Source: Modicisalibacter sp033446685 | GTDB lineage: Bacteria; Pseudomonadota; Gammaproteobacteria; Pseudomonadales; Halomonadaceae | DNA length: 64,000 nt | NCBI RefSeq assembly: GCF_033446685.1 | Contig: NZ_JAWQLY010000010.1 | Location: 80,367 to 144,366, forward strand | Reading direction: 5' to 3' | Shown here: piece by piece, positions 26,095 to 34,028 of the stretch | Position numbering within the stretch: position 1 is the first letter of the stretch | Layout of the letters: the number at the start of each line of letters is the position of its first letter | Made by a program: the position numbers and the translations under genes | Notes under the pieces: model-generated | Told to the model about the DNA's origin: nothing | Databases searched by the model: none | The model's input: the letters and a program-made list of their open reading frames with translations, nothing else

Positions 26095-26218
26095 GAGCTT
26101 GTGAGGGAGGCCCCACTATACGAGATGCGTTGCCCGGCCCACAACGAACGTAGCCAAGTCGGGGCAATTGGTTACAATGTGCGACCGTTCACGGTTTACC
26201 GAGAGTTCCCACCCCTTC

Positions 26219-27073
26219 ATGTCGCATTCTTATCGCCTCATCGTGTCCTGTCCCGACCGGGTCGGCATCGTCGCCCGGGTGTCCAATTTCATCGCCGACC
26301 AGCATGGCTCGATCACCGAAGCCAATCAGCATTCGGACCTGGTCACCGGGCGCTTCTTCATGCGCTATGAGATCCGCTTCGACGCGGACGCGCCGGCGAT
26401 CGAACATATCCGCGAGACGTTTCAGCCGATCGCCGAGACATTCGGCATGGATTGGTCGCTCCATGACAGCGCTCAGCGCAAGCGCATCGTACTGATGGTT
26501 TCCAAGGCCTCGCACTGCCTGGTGGATCTCCTGCATCGCTGGAATATCGGCGAGCTGGATTGTCAGATCCCCTGTGTGATCTCCAACCATGACGAACTGC
26601 GCTCGCTGGTCGAGTGGCACGGCATTCCCTTCCACCATGTGCCGGTCACGCCCGACGACAAGGCGACCGCTTTCGCCGAAACCGAGCGGCTGATCGCCGC
26701 GGCCCAGGCCGATGGCGTGGTCCTGGCGCGCTACATGCAGATCCTGCCGCCAGGGCTGTGCCAACGCTATGCCGGTCGGGTGATCAATATCCATCACAGC
26801 TTCCTGCCGTCATTCGCCGGCGCCAAGCCCTATCATCAGGCCTACGCCCGGGGCGTCAAGCTGATCGGGGCGACCTGTCATTACGTGACCGAAGAGCTGG
26901 ATGCCGGGCCGATCATCGAGCAGGACGTGCATCGCATCACGCATTGCCACACCACCGAGGACCTGGTGCGCTTCGGCCGCGATATCGAGCGTGCAGTGCT
27001 CGCCCGGGGCTTGCGTTGGCATCTGCAGGATCGAGTACTGATCCACGGCAACAAGACGGTGGTGTTCGCCTGA
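26219..27073 (+). CDS. purU: Formyltetrahydrofolate deformylase
   Basis: This 284-residue enzyme hydrolyses 10-formyl-THF to formate and THF, balancing one-carbon pools. An N-terminal ACT domain (about 1-80, SCPDRVGIVARVSNFIADQ) is followed by a formyltransferase fold with INIHHSFLPSFAGAKPYHQA and the catalytic Asp in TEELDAGPIIEQD. Length is typical (E. coli 280). A terminator is not visible; dinB ends 40 bp away on the other strand. Confidence 0.95.
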   Translation: MSHSYRLIVSCPDRVGIVARVSNFIADQHGSITEANQHSDLVTGRFFMRYEIRFDADAPAIEHIRETFQPIAETFGMDWSLHDSAQRKRIVLMVSKASHCLVDLLHRWNIGELDCQIPCVISNHDELRSLVEWHGIPFHHVPVTPDDKATAFAETERLIAAAQADGVVLARYMQILPPGLCQRYAGRVINIHHSFLPSFAGAKPYHQAYARGVKLIGATCHYVTEELDAGPIIEQDVHRITHCHTTEDLVRFGRDIERAVLARGLRWHLQDRVLIHGNKTVVFA

Positions 27074-27112
27074 GAAGGCGGCGTAGGGATCGTCGGGGGG
27101 CAGAGCGGGCGG

Positions 27113-28159
27113 TCAGGGAAACAGCGACAACTGGCGAGCGTCGTCGGGGGGCGCCAGACGCACGCCCACCCCGAGCAGGCGTACCGGCCGGCTGCCGCGC
27201 GCCCAGGCCTCGTCGAGCAGGGCGAGGCAGTGAGCGGCCTCGGGCCGTAGGCCGCCGCCCTCGAGCGTGGTCAATGTGAAGTCGTTGAAACGTACCTTGA
27301 CGAATACGCCTTTGATCGCCGGGTTGCCGTGACGCGCCAGGCGTTCATGGAGGCGCTCGATCAGGGACGGCATCTGCGCGCGGCAGGCGGCGAGGTCGGG
27401 CAGGTCACGGTGGAAGGTGTTCTCGGCACTCACCGACTTGCGTTCGCGCTCGGTTCGCACCGGGCGATCGTCGATGCCGCGGGCGAGTTCGTAGAGCCGT
27501 CGGCCGAACTTGCCGAAGCGCTCGCTCAGCGCTTCCCGCGACCAATGCTGCAGGTCGGCGCAGGTGACGATGTTCAGCGAGGCCAGCTTGGCGGCGGTGG
27601 CCGGACCCACCCCATGCAGCTTGTTGACGGCTAGCGTGCTGATGAATGCCTCGACCTGGTCGGGCGCGATGACCGTCAGCCCGTCGGGCTTTTCCCAGTC
27701 GCTGGCGATCTTGGCGAGAAACTTGCTCGGCGCCACGCCCACCGAAACGCTGATGCCGGTACGCCGCATCGCCTCGCGCTTGATCCAGTCGGCCATCCAG
27801 GTCGCGCTGCCGCGAAAGCGGCGCACTTCGCTGACGTCGAGGAACGCTTCGTCGAGCGAGAGCGGCTCGACCAGCGGCGTCAGTTCGTGAAAGATCGCCT
27901 GGATGCGCTCGGAAACCGCCCGATAGCGCGGAAAATCAGGCGGCAGCAGCGTCAGGTCCGGACACAGACGCAGGGCCTGTCCGGTGGGCATGGCGGAGTG
28001 CACGCCGTAGCGTCGCGCCGGGTAATTGCAGGTGGCGATCACGCCGCGCTGCGCGGTACTGCCGCCGATCGCCAGCGGCACGTCGCGCAGCGCCGGGTTG
28101 TCGCGCATCTCCACCGCGGCGTAGAAGCAGTCACAGTCGGCATGCAGGATCTTGCGCAT
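27113..28159 (-). CDS. dinB: DNA polymerase IV
   Basis: This 348-residue Y-family polymerase performs translesion synthesis. The catalytic acidic residues are in HADCDCFYAAVE (near residues 6-17) and LSLDEAFLDVS. Helix-hairpin-helix and little-finger parts follow, and a C-terminal QLSLFP resembles the beta-clamp binding pentapeptide (QLxLF). It lies 35 bp downstream of lexA on the same strand, so it is probably part of a lexA-dinB SOS operon controlled from the lexA promoter. Confidence 0.96.
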   Translation of the reverse strand: MRKILHADCDCFYAAVEMRDNPALRDVPLAIGGSTAQRGVIATCNYPARRYGVHSAMPTGQALRLCPDLTLLPPDFPRYRAVSERIQAIFHELTPLVEPLSLDEAFLDVSEVRRFRGSATWMADWIKREAMRRTGISVSVGVAPSKFLAKIASDWEKPDGLTVIAPDQVEAFISTLAVNKLHGVGPATAAKLASLNIVTCADLQHWSREALSERFGKFGRRLYELARGIDDRPVRTERERKSVSAENTFHRDLPDLAACRAQMPSLIERLHERLARHGNPAIKGVFVKVRFNDFTLTTLEGGGLRPEAAHCLALLDEAWARGSRPVRLLGVGVRLAPPDDARQLSLFP

Positions 28160-28194
28160 GGTTCATCCGTCAGACGGTGCCGATGTGGCGCGTC

Positions 28195-28848
28195 CTAACC
28201 CAGGGCCTGGCCATTGCCGCCGCGAATCACGCCGACGCCGACGCCCTCGATGTCCAGATGGTCATGGCGCAGATTGACCTCGATCGGTTCGAAGTCGGGG
28301 TTTTCGGCGATCAGCCATACGCGATGGCCCTCGCGCTTGAAGCGCTTGACGGTCACGTCATCCTCCAGGCGAGCCACCACGATCTGACCGTCGCGGACCC
28401 GATCGGTCCTGTGCACGGCGAGCAGATCACCCTCGAGGATTCCGGCGTCACGCATCGACAGCCCGCGTACGCGCAGCAGGTAATCGGCACGCGGCGAAAA
28501 GAAATCGGCGGGCAGCGGGCAGTAGCGATCGATATGCTCGGCGGCGAGCACCGGACTACCGGCAGCGACTTCACCGATGATCGGCAGGCCGCTTTCGTTG
28601 TCGGCGAGACCGGCTTCGTTCTCGAAGTTGGTCTGACCGGCCAGGCGTATGCCCCGCGAGGTGCCGGGGATCATGCGGATCACGCCCTTGCGGCTAAGCG
28701 CTCGCAGGTGCTCCTCGGCGGCGTTGGGCGAGCGGAAGCCCAGCGCACGAGCGATCTCGGCCCGGGTCGGCGGATAGCCCAGTTCATGCATGGTCTTGAC
28801 GATGAAATCGTAGACGTTTTGCTGGCGCGGGGTAAGAGCGCGAGTCAT
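28195..28848 (-). CDS. lexA: SOS response repressor LexA
   Basis: This 217-residue repressor cleaves itself when RecA is activated. The N-terminal winged helix (1-68, LTPRQQNVYDFI and PPTRAEIARALGFRSPNAAEEHL) binds SOS boxes. The cleavage bond is Ala96-Gly97 within GEVAAGSPVLA, and the catalytic dyad is Ser131 (RGLSMRDAG) and Lys168 (VTVKRF). A near-consensus SOS box lies 30 bp upstream. dinB follows in the same direction. psrA is divergent, as in Pseudomonas, but no sulA is found here. Confidence 0.97.
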   Translation of the reverse strand: MTRALTPRQQNVYDFIVKTMHELGYPPTRAEIARALGFRSPNAAEEHLRALSRKGVIRMIPGTSRGIRLAGQTNFENEAGLADNESGLPIIGEVAAGSPVLAAEHIDRYCPLPADFFSPRADYLLRVRGLSMRDAGILEGDLLAVHRTDRVRDGQIVVARLEDDVTVKRFKREGHRVWLIAENPDFEPIEVNLRHDHLDIEGVGVGVIRGGNGQALG

Positions 28849-28877
28849 GCGGCCTCCGCTGGTCGCTTAACGGGTTC

Positions 28878-28893
28878 GTGGTTAAGTATACAG
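28878..28893 (-). promoter_or_regulatory. Candidate LexA box
   Basis: On the minus strand CTGTATACTTAACCAC matches CTG-N10-CAG except for the final base. The position 30 bp upstream of lexA fits autorepression. Confidence 0.55.
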
Positions 28894-28991
28894 CATGGAA
28901 TTGCATCCAGTAATCGGCAAGTTTGCGCTCGGCTCGAATACCTACAGCGTGTACCAAGCGTTTGAAACGAGCCTGTTTGTTGAAGAAACGT

Positions 28992-29013
28992 TAACCGGGT
29001 AGAATCCCGGTTA
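28992..29013. promoter_or_regulatory. Inverted repeat upstream of psrA
   Basis: TAACCGGG (28992-28999) and CCCGGTTA (29006-29013) flank TAGAAT, which itself looks like a -10 box. A repressor sitting here would cover the psrA promoter. Confidence 0.45.
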
Positions 29014-29019
29014 CGTTTT

Positions 29020-29031
29020 AAACAATCGTTT
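29020..29031. promoter_or_regulatory. Candidate PsrA operator
   Basis: AAAC-N4-GTTT (29020-29031) fits the core of the known PsrA site (CAAAC-N2-4-GTTTG) and lies 20 bp before psrA, suggesting autorepression. A second looser copy, GAAAC-N6-GTTTG, is at 28964-28979. Confidence 0.45.
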
Positions 29032-29051
29032 TCCAGCAGGCGGGATATGTC

Positions 29052-29711
29052 ATGGCTCAGACCGACACAGTGACGCGGATACTCAATACCGCCGAAGTGC
29101 TGTTTGCCGAGCGCGGTTTTGCCGAGACGTCGTTGCGCAACATCACCAGCAAGGCCAAGGTCAACCTGGCGGCGGTGAACTACCATTTCGGCTCCAAGAA
29201 GGCGCTGATCCAGGCGGTCTTCGCGCGTTATCTGGACCCGTTCACGGAACGCTTCCATGCCACGCTCGACGAGCTCGAGACCCGCTACGGTGGCCAGCCG
29301 ATCCCCCTGGAGGTGTTGCTGGAAAGCATGGCGCGCACCGTGCTCGAGGTGCCGGCCGAGCGCAACAGTCTCAAGGTGTTCATGCGCCTGCTGGGACTGG
29401 CCTACACTCAGGCCCAGGGGCATCTGCGCGGTTATATCCAGCAGCAGTACGGCAGCGTCTTCACGCGCTTCGCCGAACTGGTACGCAAGGCCACCCCCGA
29501 GCTTCCCGATAGCGAGCGTTTCTGGCGGCTGCACTTCATGCTGGGCACGGTGATCTTCACGCTTTCCGGGCTCGATGCGCTGCGCGACATCGCCGAACAG
29601 GACTATGGCGAGCATGTCAGCGTCCGTGAGCTGATCCGCCGCCTGCGGCCGGTGGTGGTTGCCGGGATGAACGCGCCGCTGCCCGAGGACCCACACGCAA
29701 TGGCGGGGTAA
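29052..29711 (+). CDS. psrA: TetR-family regulator PsrA
   Basis: This 219-residue TetR-type regulator closely follows Pseudomonas PsrA: MAQTDTVTRILNTAEVLFAE, then ERGFAETSLRNITSKAKVN and LAAVNYHFGSKKALIQAVF. The C-terminal ligand domain contains FMRLLGLAYTQAQGHLR and FWRLHFMLGT. In Pseudomonas it binds long-chain fatty acids, represses beta-oxidation genes and activates rpoS. The location, divergent from lexA and near nagZ, repeats the Pseudomonas gene order and supports orthology. Confidence 0.92.
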   Translation: MAQTDTVTRILNTAEVLFAERGFAETSLRNITSKAKVNLAAVNYHFGSKKALIQAVFARYLDPFTERFHATLDELETRYGGQPIPLEVLLESMARTVLEVPAERNSLKVFMRLLGLAYTQAQGHLRGYIQQQYGSVFTRFAELVRKATPELPDSERFWRLHFMLGTVIFTLSGLDALRDIAEQDYGEHVSVRELIRRLRPVVVAGMNAPLPEDPHAMAG

Positions 29712-29713
29712 GC

Positions 29714-30232
29714 ATGCGAACACCGCGACTCAATGAATTGCCGCCGGCGGGCGCGCTATGGCTCGAGATCGATCTGGCGCGTCAGTCGCTGACCGTTTGG
29801 CAGGGCCGGGAAGCGCTGGCATGCCATGCCATCTCGTCGGGCGTCGCGGGTAACGGGCAGCGCGACGGCAGCGGCCAGACGCCGCTGGGCTGGCATTATG
29901 TACGTGCGGCGATCGGCGGTGGCGAGCCGCCGGGCACGGTGTTTCGCGGCCGCCGACCCACCGGCGAGGTGTTTGGCCCCGAACTGGCGGCGGCCCACCC
30001 CCAGCGCGACTGGATTCTCACGCGGATCCTCTGGTTGTGCGGGCTGGAGCGCGGTTTCAATCGCGGTGGTGCCGTCGACTCCCAGCGCCGCTATATTTAC
30101 CTGCACGGCACGCCAGACACGGAGCCGATGGGGCGGCCCGCCTCGCACGGCTGCATACGGCTGCGCGACGAGGCGTTACTCAGCCTGTTCGAGCGGGCCG
30201 GGCCGGGTACGCCGGTGTGGCTGCACGACTGA
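29714..30232 (+). CDS. L,D-transpeptidase family protein (YkuD domain)
   Basis: This 172-residue YkuD-domain protein carries the catalytic His-Cys motif ASHGCIRL (His145, Cys147) and the preceding YLHGTPDTEPMG. Such enzymes form 3-3 peptidoglycan cross-links or attach proteins to the wall. No N-terminal signal peptide is visible, so either it is exported differently or it works on cytoplasmic wall precursors, as has been proposed for short family members. It starts 2 bp after psrA and precedes nagZ, a wall-recycling gene, which fits a peptidoglycan role. Confidence 0.85.
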   Translation: MRTPRLNELPPAGALWLEIDLARQSLTVWQGREALACHAISSGVAGNGQRDGSGQTPLGWHYVRAAIGGGEPPGTVFRGRRPTGEVFGPELAAAHPQRDWILTRILWLCGLERGFNRGGAVDSQRRYIYLHGTPDTEPMGRPASHGCIRLRDEALLSLFERAGPGTPVWLHD

Positions 30233-30302
30233 CCGTCAATGCCTGTTGTCGGGGCCGTCATTGGTCTAGAATCGGCCCCCCTCAAAGCCAAGGACTCCGA
30301 CC

Positions 30303-31340
30303 ATGACCCAACCGCTCGGCCCGGTGATGCTGGATCTCGAAGGGACTACTGTGAGTCGCGCCGAGCGCGAACTGCTGATGCGCCCCGAAGTCGGCGGCGT
30401 GATCCTGTTCGCGCGCAACGTCGTCGATGCGGCCCAGATCGGCGAGCTATGCGCCAGCCTGCGCCAGGTGCGTCCGGACCTGCTGTTGGGGATCGACCAG
30501 GAGGGTGGACGGGTCCAGCGGCTGCGCGAGGGCGTGACGCGGTTGCCGTCGATGGCCCGGCTGGGCCGCTGTTACGTGAGCGACCCCCAGCGCTGCCTGC
30601 ATCTATGCCAGGAAGCCGGGTGGTTATTGGGCATGGAAATGGCGGCCTGCGGGCTCGATCTGAGCTTCGCCCCGGTGCTCGACGTCGACGCCGGCATTTC
30701 CAGCGTGATCGGCGATCGTAGCTTCTCGACGGATCCGCACGCCGTGGCGACGATGGGCGGCGCGTTCATCGACGGTCTTCACGAGGCCGGCATGGTCGCC
30801 GTGGGCAAGCACTTCCCGGGACATGGCGGTACCGCCGCCGACTCGCATACCCACGAGGTCGTCGACGAGCGGCCGCTGCAGGCGCTTAGGGCCCACGACC
30901 TGATCCCCTTCGCCGAACTGGCCGGACGGCTCGACGGCATCATGCCCGCGCACGTGGTCTATCCGGCGTTCGACGCGCGGCCGGCCGGTTACTCGCCGAG
31001 CTGGTTGGGGCTGCTGCGCGAGGAACTGGGCTTTCGCGGCACGATCTTCTCGGACGATCTGTCGATGGCGGCCGCGCACACCGCGGGCGATCCCGCCGCG
31101 CGCGCCCTGCAGGCGCTCGATGCCGGCTGCGACATGGTGCTGGTGTGCAACGACCGCGACGCCGCCCGGTCGGTCGTCGAGGCCTGCGCGGGGCGCGCTT
31201 CCAAGCGCCCGGCCAAGTTGCGCTACGGCCGTGCCCGGCCGGGGCTCGATACGCTGACGGCGCTGAGCCGCTGGCGCAAGGCCCACGCGCAGCTCGAGGC
31301 GCTGGTCGACGAGCCCGCGGACCCCGCGCCGCGGGGTTGA
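30303..31340 (+). CDS. nagZ: Beta-N-acetylhexosaminidase NagZ
   Basis: This 345-residue cytoplasmic glycoside hydrolase family 3 enzyme cleaves GlcNAc from 1,6-anhydro-MurNAc peptides during cell-wall recycling. It starts with PVMLDLEG, has IDQEGGRVQRL, the substrate-assisting loop KHFPGHGGTAADSH (near residue 169) and the nucleophile Asp in FSDDLSMAAA (near 250). Its product influences AmpC regulation in many gammaproteobacteria. The order after psrA and an L,D-transpeptidase matches the Pseudomonas neighbourhood. Confidence 0.96.
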   Translation: MTQPLGPVMLDLEGTTVSRAERELLMRPEVGGVILFARNVVDAAQIGELCASLRQVRPDLLLGIDQEGGRVQRLREGVTRLPSMARLGRCYVSDPQRCLHLCQEAGWLLGMEMAACGLDLSFAPVLDVDAGISSVIGDRSFSTDPHAVATMGGAFIDGLHEAGMVAVGKHFPGHGGTAADSHTHEVVDERPLQALRAHDLIPFAELAGRLDGIMPAHVVYPAFDARPAGYSPSWLGLLREELGFRGTIFSDDLSMAAAHTAGDPAARALQALDAGCDMVLVCNDRDAARSVVEACAGRASKRPAKLRYGRARPGLDTLTALSRWRKAHAQLEALVDEPADPAPRG

Positions 31341-31342
31341 GC

Positions 31343-32605
31343 ATGCTGGAGGTACTGGCGCCACTCGAAGACTGGGTCAGCAGCCGTTTAGGGCTACCCG
31401 GCTGGTTGCTCACACCGACGGTAATCCTGGCGCTGGCGCTGGCCGCCGACCTGTTTACCCGGCTGGTGGTCTGGCGCGGGGTGCAGCTGCTGGAAAAGAC
31501 CCGCAATCGTTGGGACGACACCCTGCTGCTGGCGGTGCGTCGTCCGCTCTGGGTGGGCATCTGGGGAACCGCGATCGTCGGCATGGCGAGCCTGCTCGCC
31601 GAGCGCTTCGGCAACCAGTGGGCGAGCGAGCATGCGCCCACCGCGCTATGGCTGTTCATGCTGGCAATGATCGGCTGGAGCGGGATTCGCCTGACCCGAC
31701 TGATCGAGAAGCGCCTGGTATTTCCGCCGGCCAAGCACCCCGGTCGGCCGCTGGATGCCTCGACCGCCTCGGCGATCAGCAAGCTGATCGGGGCGACGAT
31801 TCTCACCCTGGTGATTCTCGCCATGCTCCAGGCGCTGGGCATGTCGATTTCAGGCCTGCTGGCCTTCGGTGGCGCCGGCGGGCTGATTGTCGGCTTCGCC
31901 GCGCGCAACGTGCTGTCCAACTTCTTCGGCGGCCTGGCGATCCATCTCGACAATCCGTTCAAGGTCGGCGATTGGGTCAGCTCGCCGGATCGCGAAATCG
32001 AGGGCGTCGTCGAGGACATCGGCTGGCGGTTGACGCGCATTCGTACCTTCGATTCGCGTCCGCTCTACGTACCCAACATGATTTTCGGCTCGATCGCCGT
32101 GGTCAATCCCTCGCGCATGCTTAACCGCCGCATCTTCGAGACGCTGGGGCTGCGCTATCGCGACATCGGCGAGGTCGGCGATATCGTCGCGCAGATACGC
32201 CACTATCTGGAGCAGCACGATTCGATCGACCAGGACAATCTGCTGTTGGTCAATTTTTATACCTATGGCGCCTACTCGCTGGATATCCTGATTCACGCCT
32301 ATACCCATACGACCGATTGGGGCGAGCATCAGGCGATCAAGCAGGAAGTGCTGTTGCGCATCGCCGCTATCGTCGACGAGGCGGGTGCGGCAATCGCCAT
32401 GCCGAGCCGCGAGTTGCACCTCTCCGATGGCTTGCCGTTTCGCCAGGCCGAGGAAGCGCAAAGCTCTAAAGAAGACGCCGAAGCGTCCCAATACAGCGGC
32501 GAAAGACCGCCTTCAACGCTGGATTCATCGCGCCACGCCGCTTCCCACAAGGAGCGCGCGCGTGGACCTTCCGCAAGCGACAGTGACGCCAATTCCGATG
32601 CCTGA
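31343..32605 (+). CDS. MscS-family mechanosensitive channel
   Basis: This 420-residue inner-membrane channel has about four or five hydrophobic helices (roughly residues 22-40, 65-85, 97-115 and 140-165). The pore helix is the Gly/Ala-rich GGAGGLIVGFAARNVLSNFF near residues 176-195. The beta domain (NPFKVGDWV, VVEDIGWRLTRIRTFD) and the PNMIFGS segment follow. The last 50 residues are a Ser/Asp/Glu-rich low-complexity tail. Such channels release solutes on hypo-osmotic shock, which matters for a halophile. It starts 2 bp after nagZ. Its 3' end overlaps the next gene by 8 bp. Confidence 0.9.
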   Translation: MLEVLAPLEDWVSSRLGLPGWLLTPTVILALALAADLFTRLVVWRGVQLLEKTRNRWDDTLLLAVRRPLWVGIWGTAIVGMASLLAERFGNQWASEHAPTALWLFMLAMIGWSGIRLTRLIEKRLVFPPAKHPGRPLDASTASAISKLIGATILTLVILAMLQALGMSISGLLAFGGAGGLIVGFAARNVLSNFFGGLAIHLDNPFKVGDWVSSPDREIEGVVEDIGWRLTRIRTFDSRPLYVPNMIFGSIAVVNPSRMLNRRIFETLGLRYRDIGEVGDIVAQIRHYLEQHDSIDQDNLLLVNFYTYGAYSLDILIHAYTHTTDWGEHQAIKQEVLLRIAAIVDEAGAAIAMPSRELHLSDGLPFRQAEEAQSSKEDAEASQYSGERPPSTLDSSRHAASHKERARGPSASDSDANSDA

Positions 32606-33176
32606 ACACGATAGCACGCACCACGATTCCCTCACCTCCATGCGCGAGCTCATGGACAACGCCGATTGTCTGATCTCTCAGTCCCAAGTCGAGCGCGCGC
32701 TCGACCGCATGGCCGAGGCGATCACCGACAAGCTGGGCGACAAGCTGCCGGTCTTCTACTGCGTGATGAATGGCGGGCTGATCACCACCGGCCACCTGCT
32801 GACGCGGCTGGGCTTCCCGCTCGAGGTCGATTACCTCCACGCGACTCGTTACCGTGGCGGCACGCGCGGCGGCGAGCTGTTCTGGCGGGTATCGCCGGAA
32901 GTACCGATGGCGGGCCGGCATGTGGTGATCGTAGACGACATTCTCGACGAGGGCGCTACGCTGGCGGCGATTCTAAGCTACTGCCGTGAAGCCGGCGCCG
33001 CCAGCATCTCGACTGCGGTGCTGGTCGACAAGCGCCACGAGCGCAAGGCGGCACCGGATCTCAAGGCCGATTACTGCGGCCTCGAGGTCGAGGATCGCTA
33101 TGTGTTCGGTTTCGGCATGGACTACAAGGGCTATTGGCGCAACGCGCCGGGCATTTTCGCCCCCAAGGGCATGTAG
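32598..33176 (+). CDS. Hypoxanthine-guanine phosphoribosyltransferase
   Basis: This 192-residue type I phosphoribosyltransferase has the PRPP loop VIVDDILDEGATL at residues 111-123, FYCVMNGGLITTGHLL and the C-terminal FGFGMDYKGYWRNAPGIFA typical of the Pseudomonas-type enzyme annotated as HGPRTase. It would salvage hypoxanthine and guanine to IMP and GMP. The following gene releases hypoxanthine from methylthioinosine, so the two steps could run in sequence. It overlaps the channel gene by 8 bp. Confidence 0.9.
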   Translation: MPEHDSTHHDSLTSMRELMDNADCLISQSQVERALDRMAEAITDKLGDKLPVFYCVMNGGLITTGHLLTRLGFPLEVDYLHATRYRGGTRGGELFWRVSPEVPMAGRHVVIVDDILDEGATLAAILSYCREAGAASISTAVLVDKRHERKAAPDLKADYCGLEVEDRYVFGFGMDYKGYWRNAPGIFAPKGM

Positions 33177-33218
33177 CGCCATCGCCGGTTGGCTGGCGCC
33201 TTTTGCGAGGATCAGCGA

Positions 33219-33977
33219 ATGCTGGCCATCATCGGCGGTAGCGGATTCACCACCCTGGCCGGACTCGAAGTCATCAAGCGCCACTCGGCAGAAACGCCGC
33301 TGGGGGCGGCTTCGGCGAGTGTGATCCAGGGCACCCTGGGGGATAGCCAGGTGCTGTTTCTGGCCCGTCACGGTCATCCGCACAAGCTCCCCCCGCATCG
33401 CATCAACTACCGGGCCAACCTATGGGCACTGCGCCAGACCGGCGCCAGCCGCATCGTCGCCGTCAATGCGGTGGGCGCGATCGATCCGCTGCTCGCGGCG
33501 GGCACGCTGGTGGTTCCCGACCAACTGATCGACTACACGGTGGGGCGCGAGTCGAGTTACTTCGACGGACGCTACAAGCCGCTCAAGCACATCGACTTCT
33601 CGGCGCCGTATAGCGAGACGCTGCGCCGGCAACTGCTGGCGGCCGGGGCGCAGGCCGGCGAGACGCTGGCGGCTGGCGGAGTCTATGGCTGCACCCAGGG
33701 GCCGCGGCTGGAAACCGCCGCGGAGATCGCTCGCCTGGCGCGGGACGGCTGTCGACTGGTGGGCATGACCGGGATGCCCGAGGCGGTATTGGCGCGCGAG
33801 CTGGCGATCCCCTATGCCTGCCTGGCGATAGTGACCAATTCTGCGGCAGGCGTCCCTGCGGCAGGCGTTCCTGCGGCAGGCGTCGCTGACGGCGAAATTA
33901 GCATGGCCGAGATCGACGCCGCGCTGGTCACCGGCGTCGAGCGCGTCAAGCGGGTCATCGCGGCGCTGTTGGGCTAG
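33219..33977 (+). CDS. S-methyl-5'-thioinosine phosphorylase (MTAP family)
   Basis: This 252-residue purine nucleoside phosphorylase of the MTAP branch has IIGGSGF, FLARHGHPHKLPPHRINYRAN, VNAVGAIDP and CTQGPRLETAAEI. Position next to nagZ and the HGPRTase matches the Pseudomonas thioinosine phosphorylase, which splits methylthioinosine to hypoxanthine and methylthioribose 1-phosphate. A true MTA phosphorylase is the alternative. The base-specificity loop region VTNSAAG is interrupted by three repeats of AAGVP/AAGVA made by a 15-bp tandem repeat, an unusual insertion close to the active site. Confidence 0.86.
   Translation: MLAIIGGSGFTTLAGLEVIKRHSAETPLGAASASVIQGTLGDSQVLFLARHGHPHKLPPHRINYRANLWALRQTGASRIVAVNAVGAIDPLLAAGTLVVPDQLIDYTVGRESSYFDGRYKPLKHIDFSAPYSETLRRQLLAAGAQAGETLAAGGVYGCTQGPRLETAAEIARLARDGCRLVGMTGMPEAVLARELAIPYACLAIVTNSAAGVPAAGVPAAGVADGEISMAEIDAALVTGVERVKRVIAALLG
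33842..33886 (+). repeat. Three 15-bp tandem repeats inside the thioinosine phosphorylase gene
   Basis: The units TGCGGCAGGCGTCCC, TGCGGCAGGCGTTCC and TGCGGCAGGCGTCGC are in frame, coding for Ala-Ala-Gly-Val-Pro/Ala. They follow the conserved VTNS segment. The near identity suggests recent slippage. Confidence 0.93.
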
Positions 33978-34028
33978 CTAACGCCAAGGTCGTGGCGATG
34001 GCGCCTCCGTTGCAGCCCGAGCCGCCGA

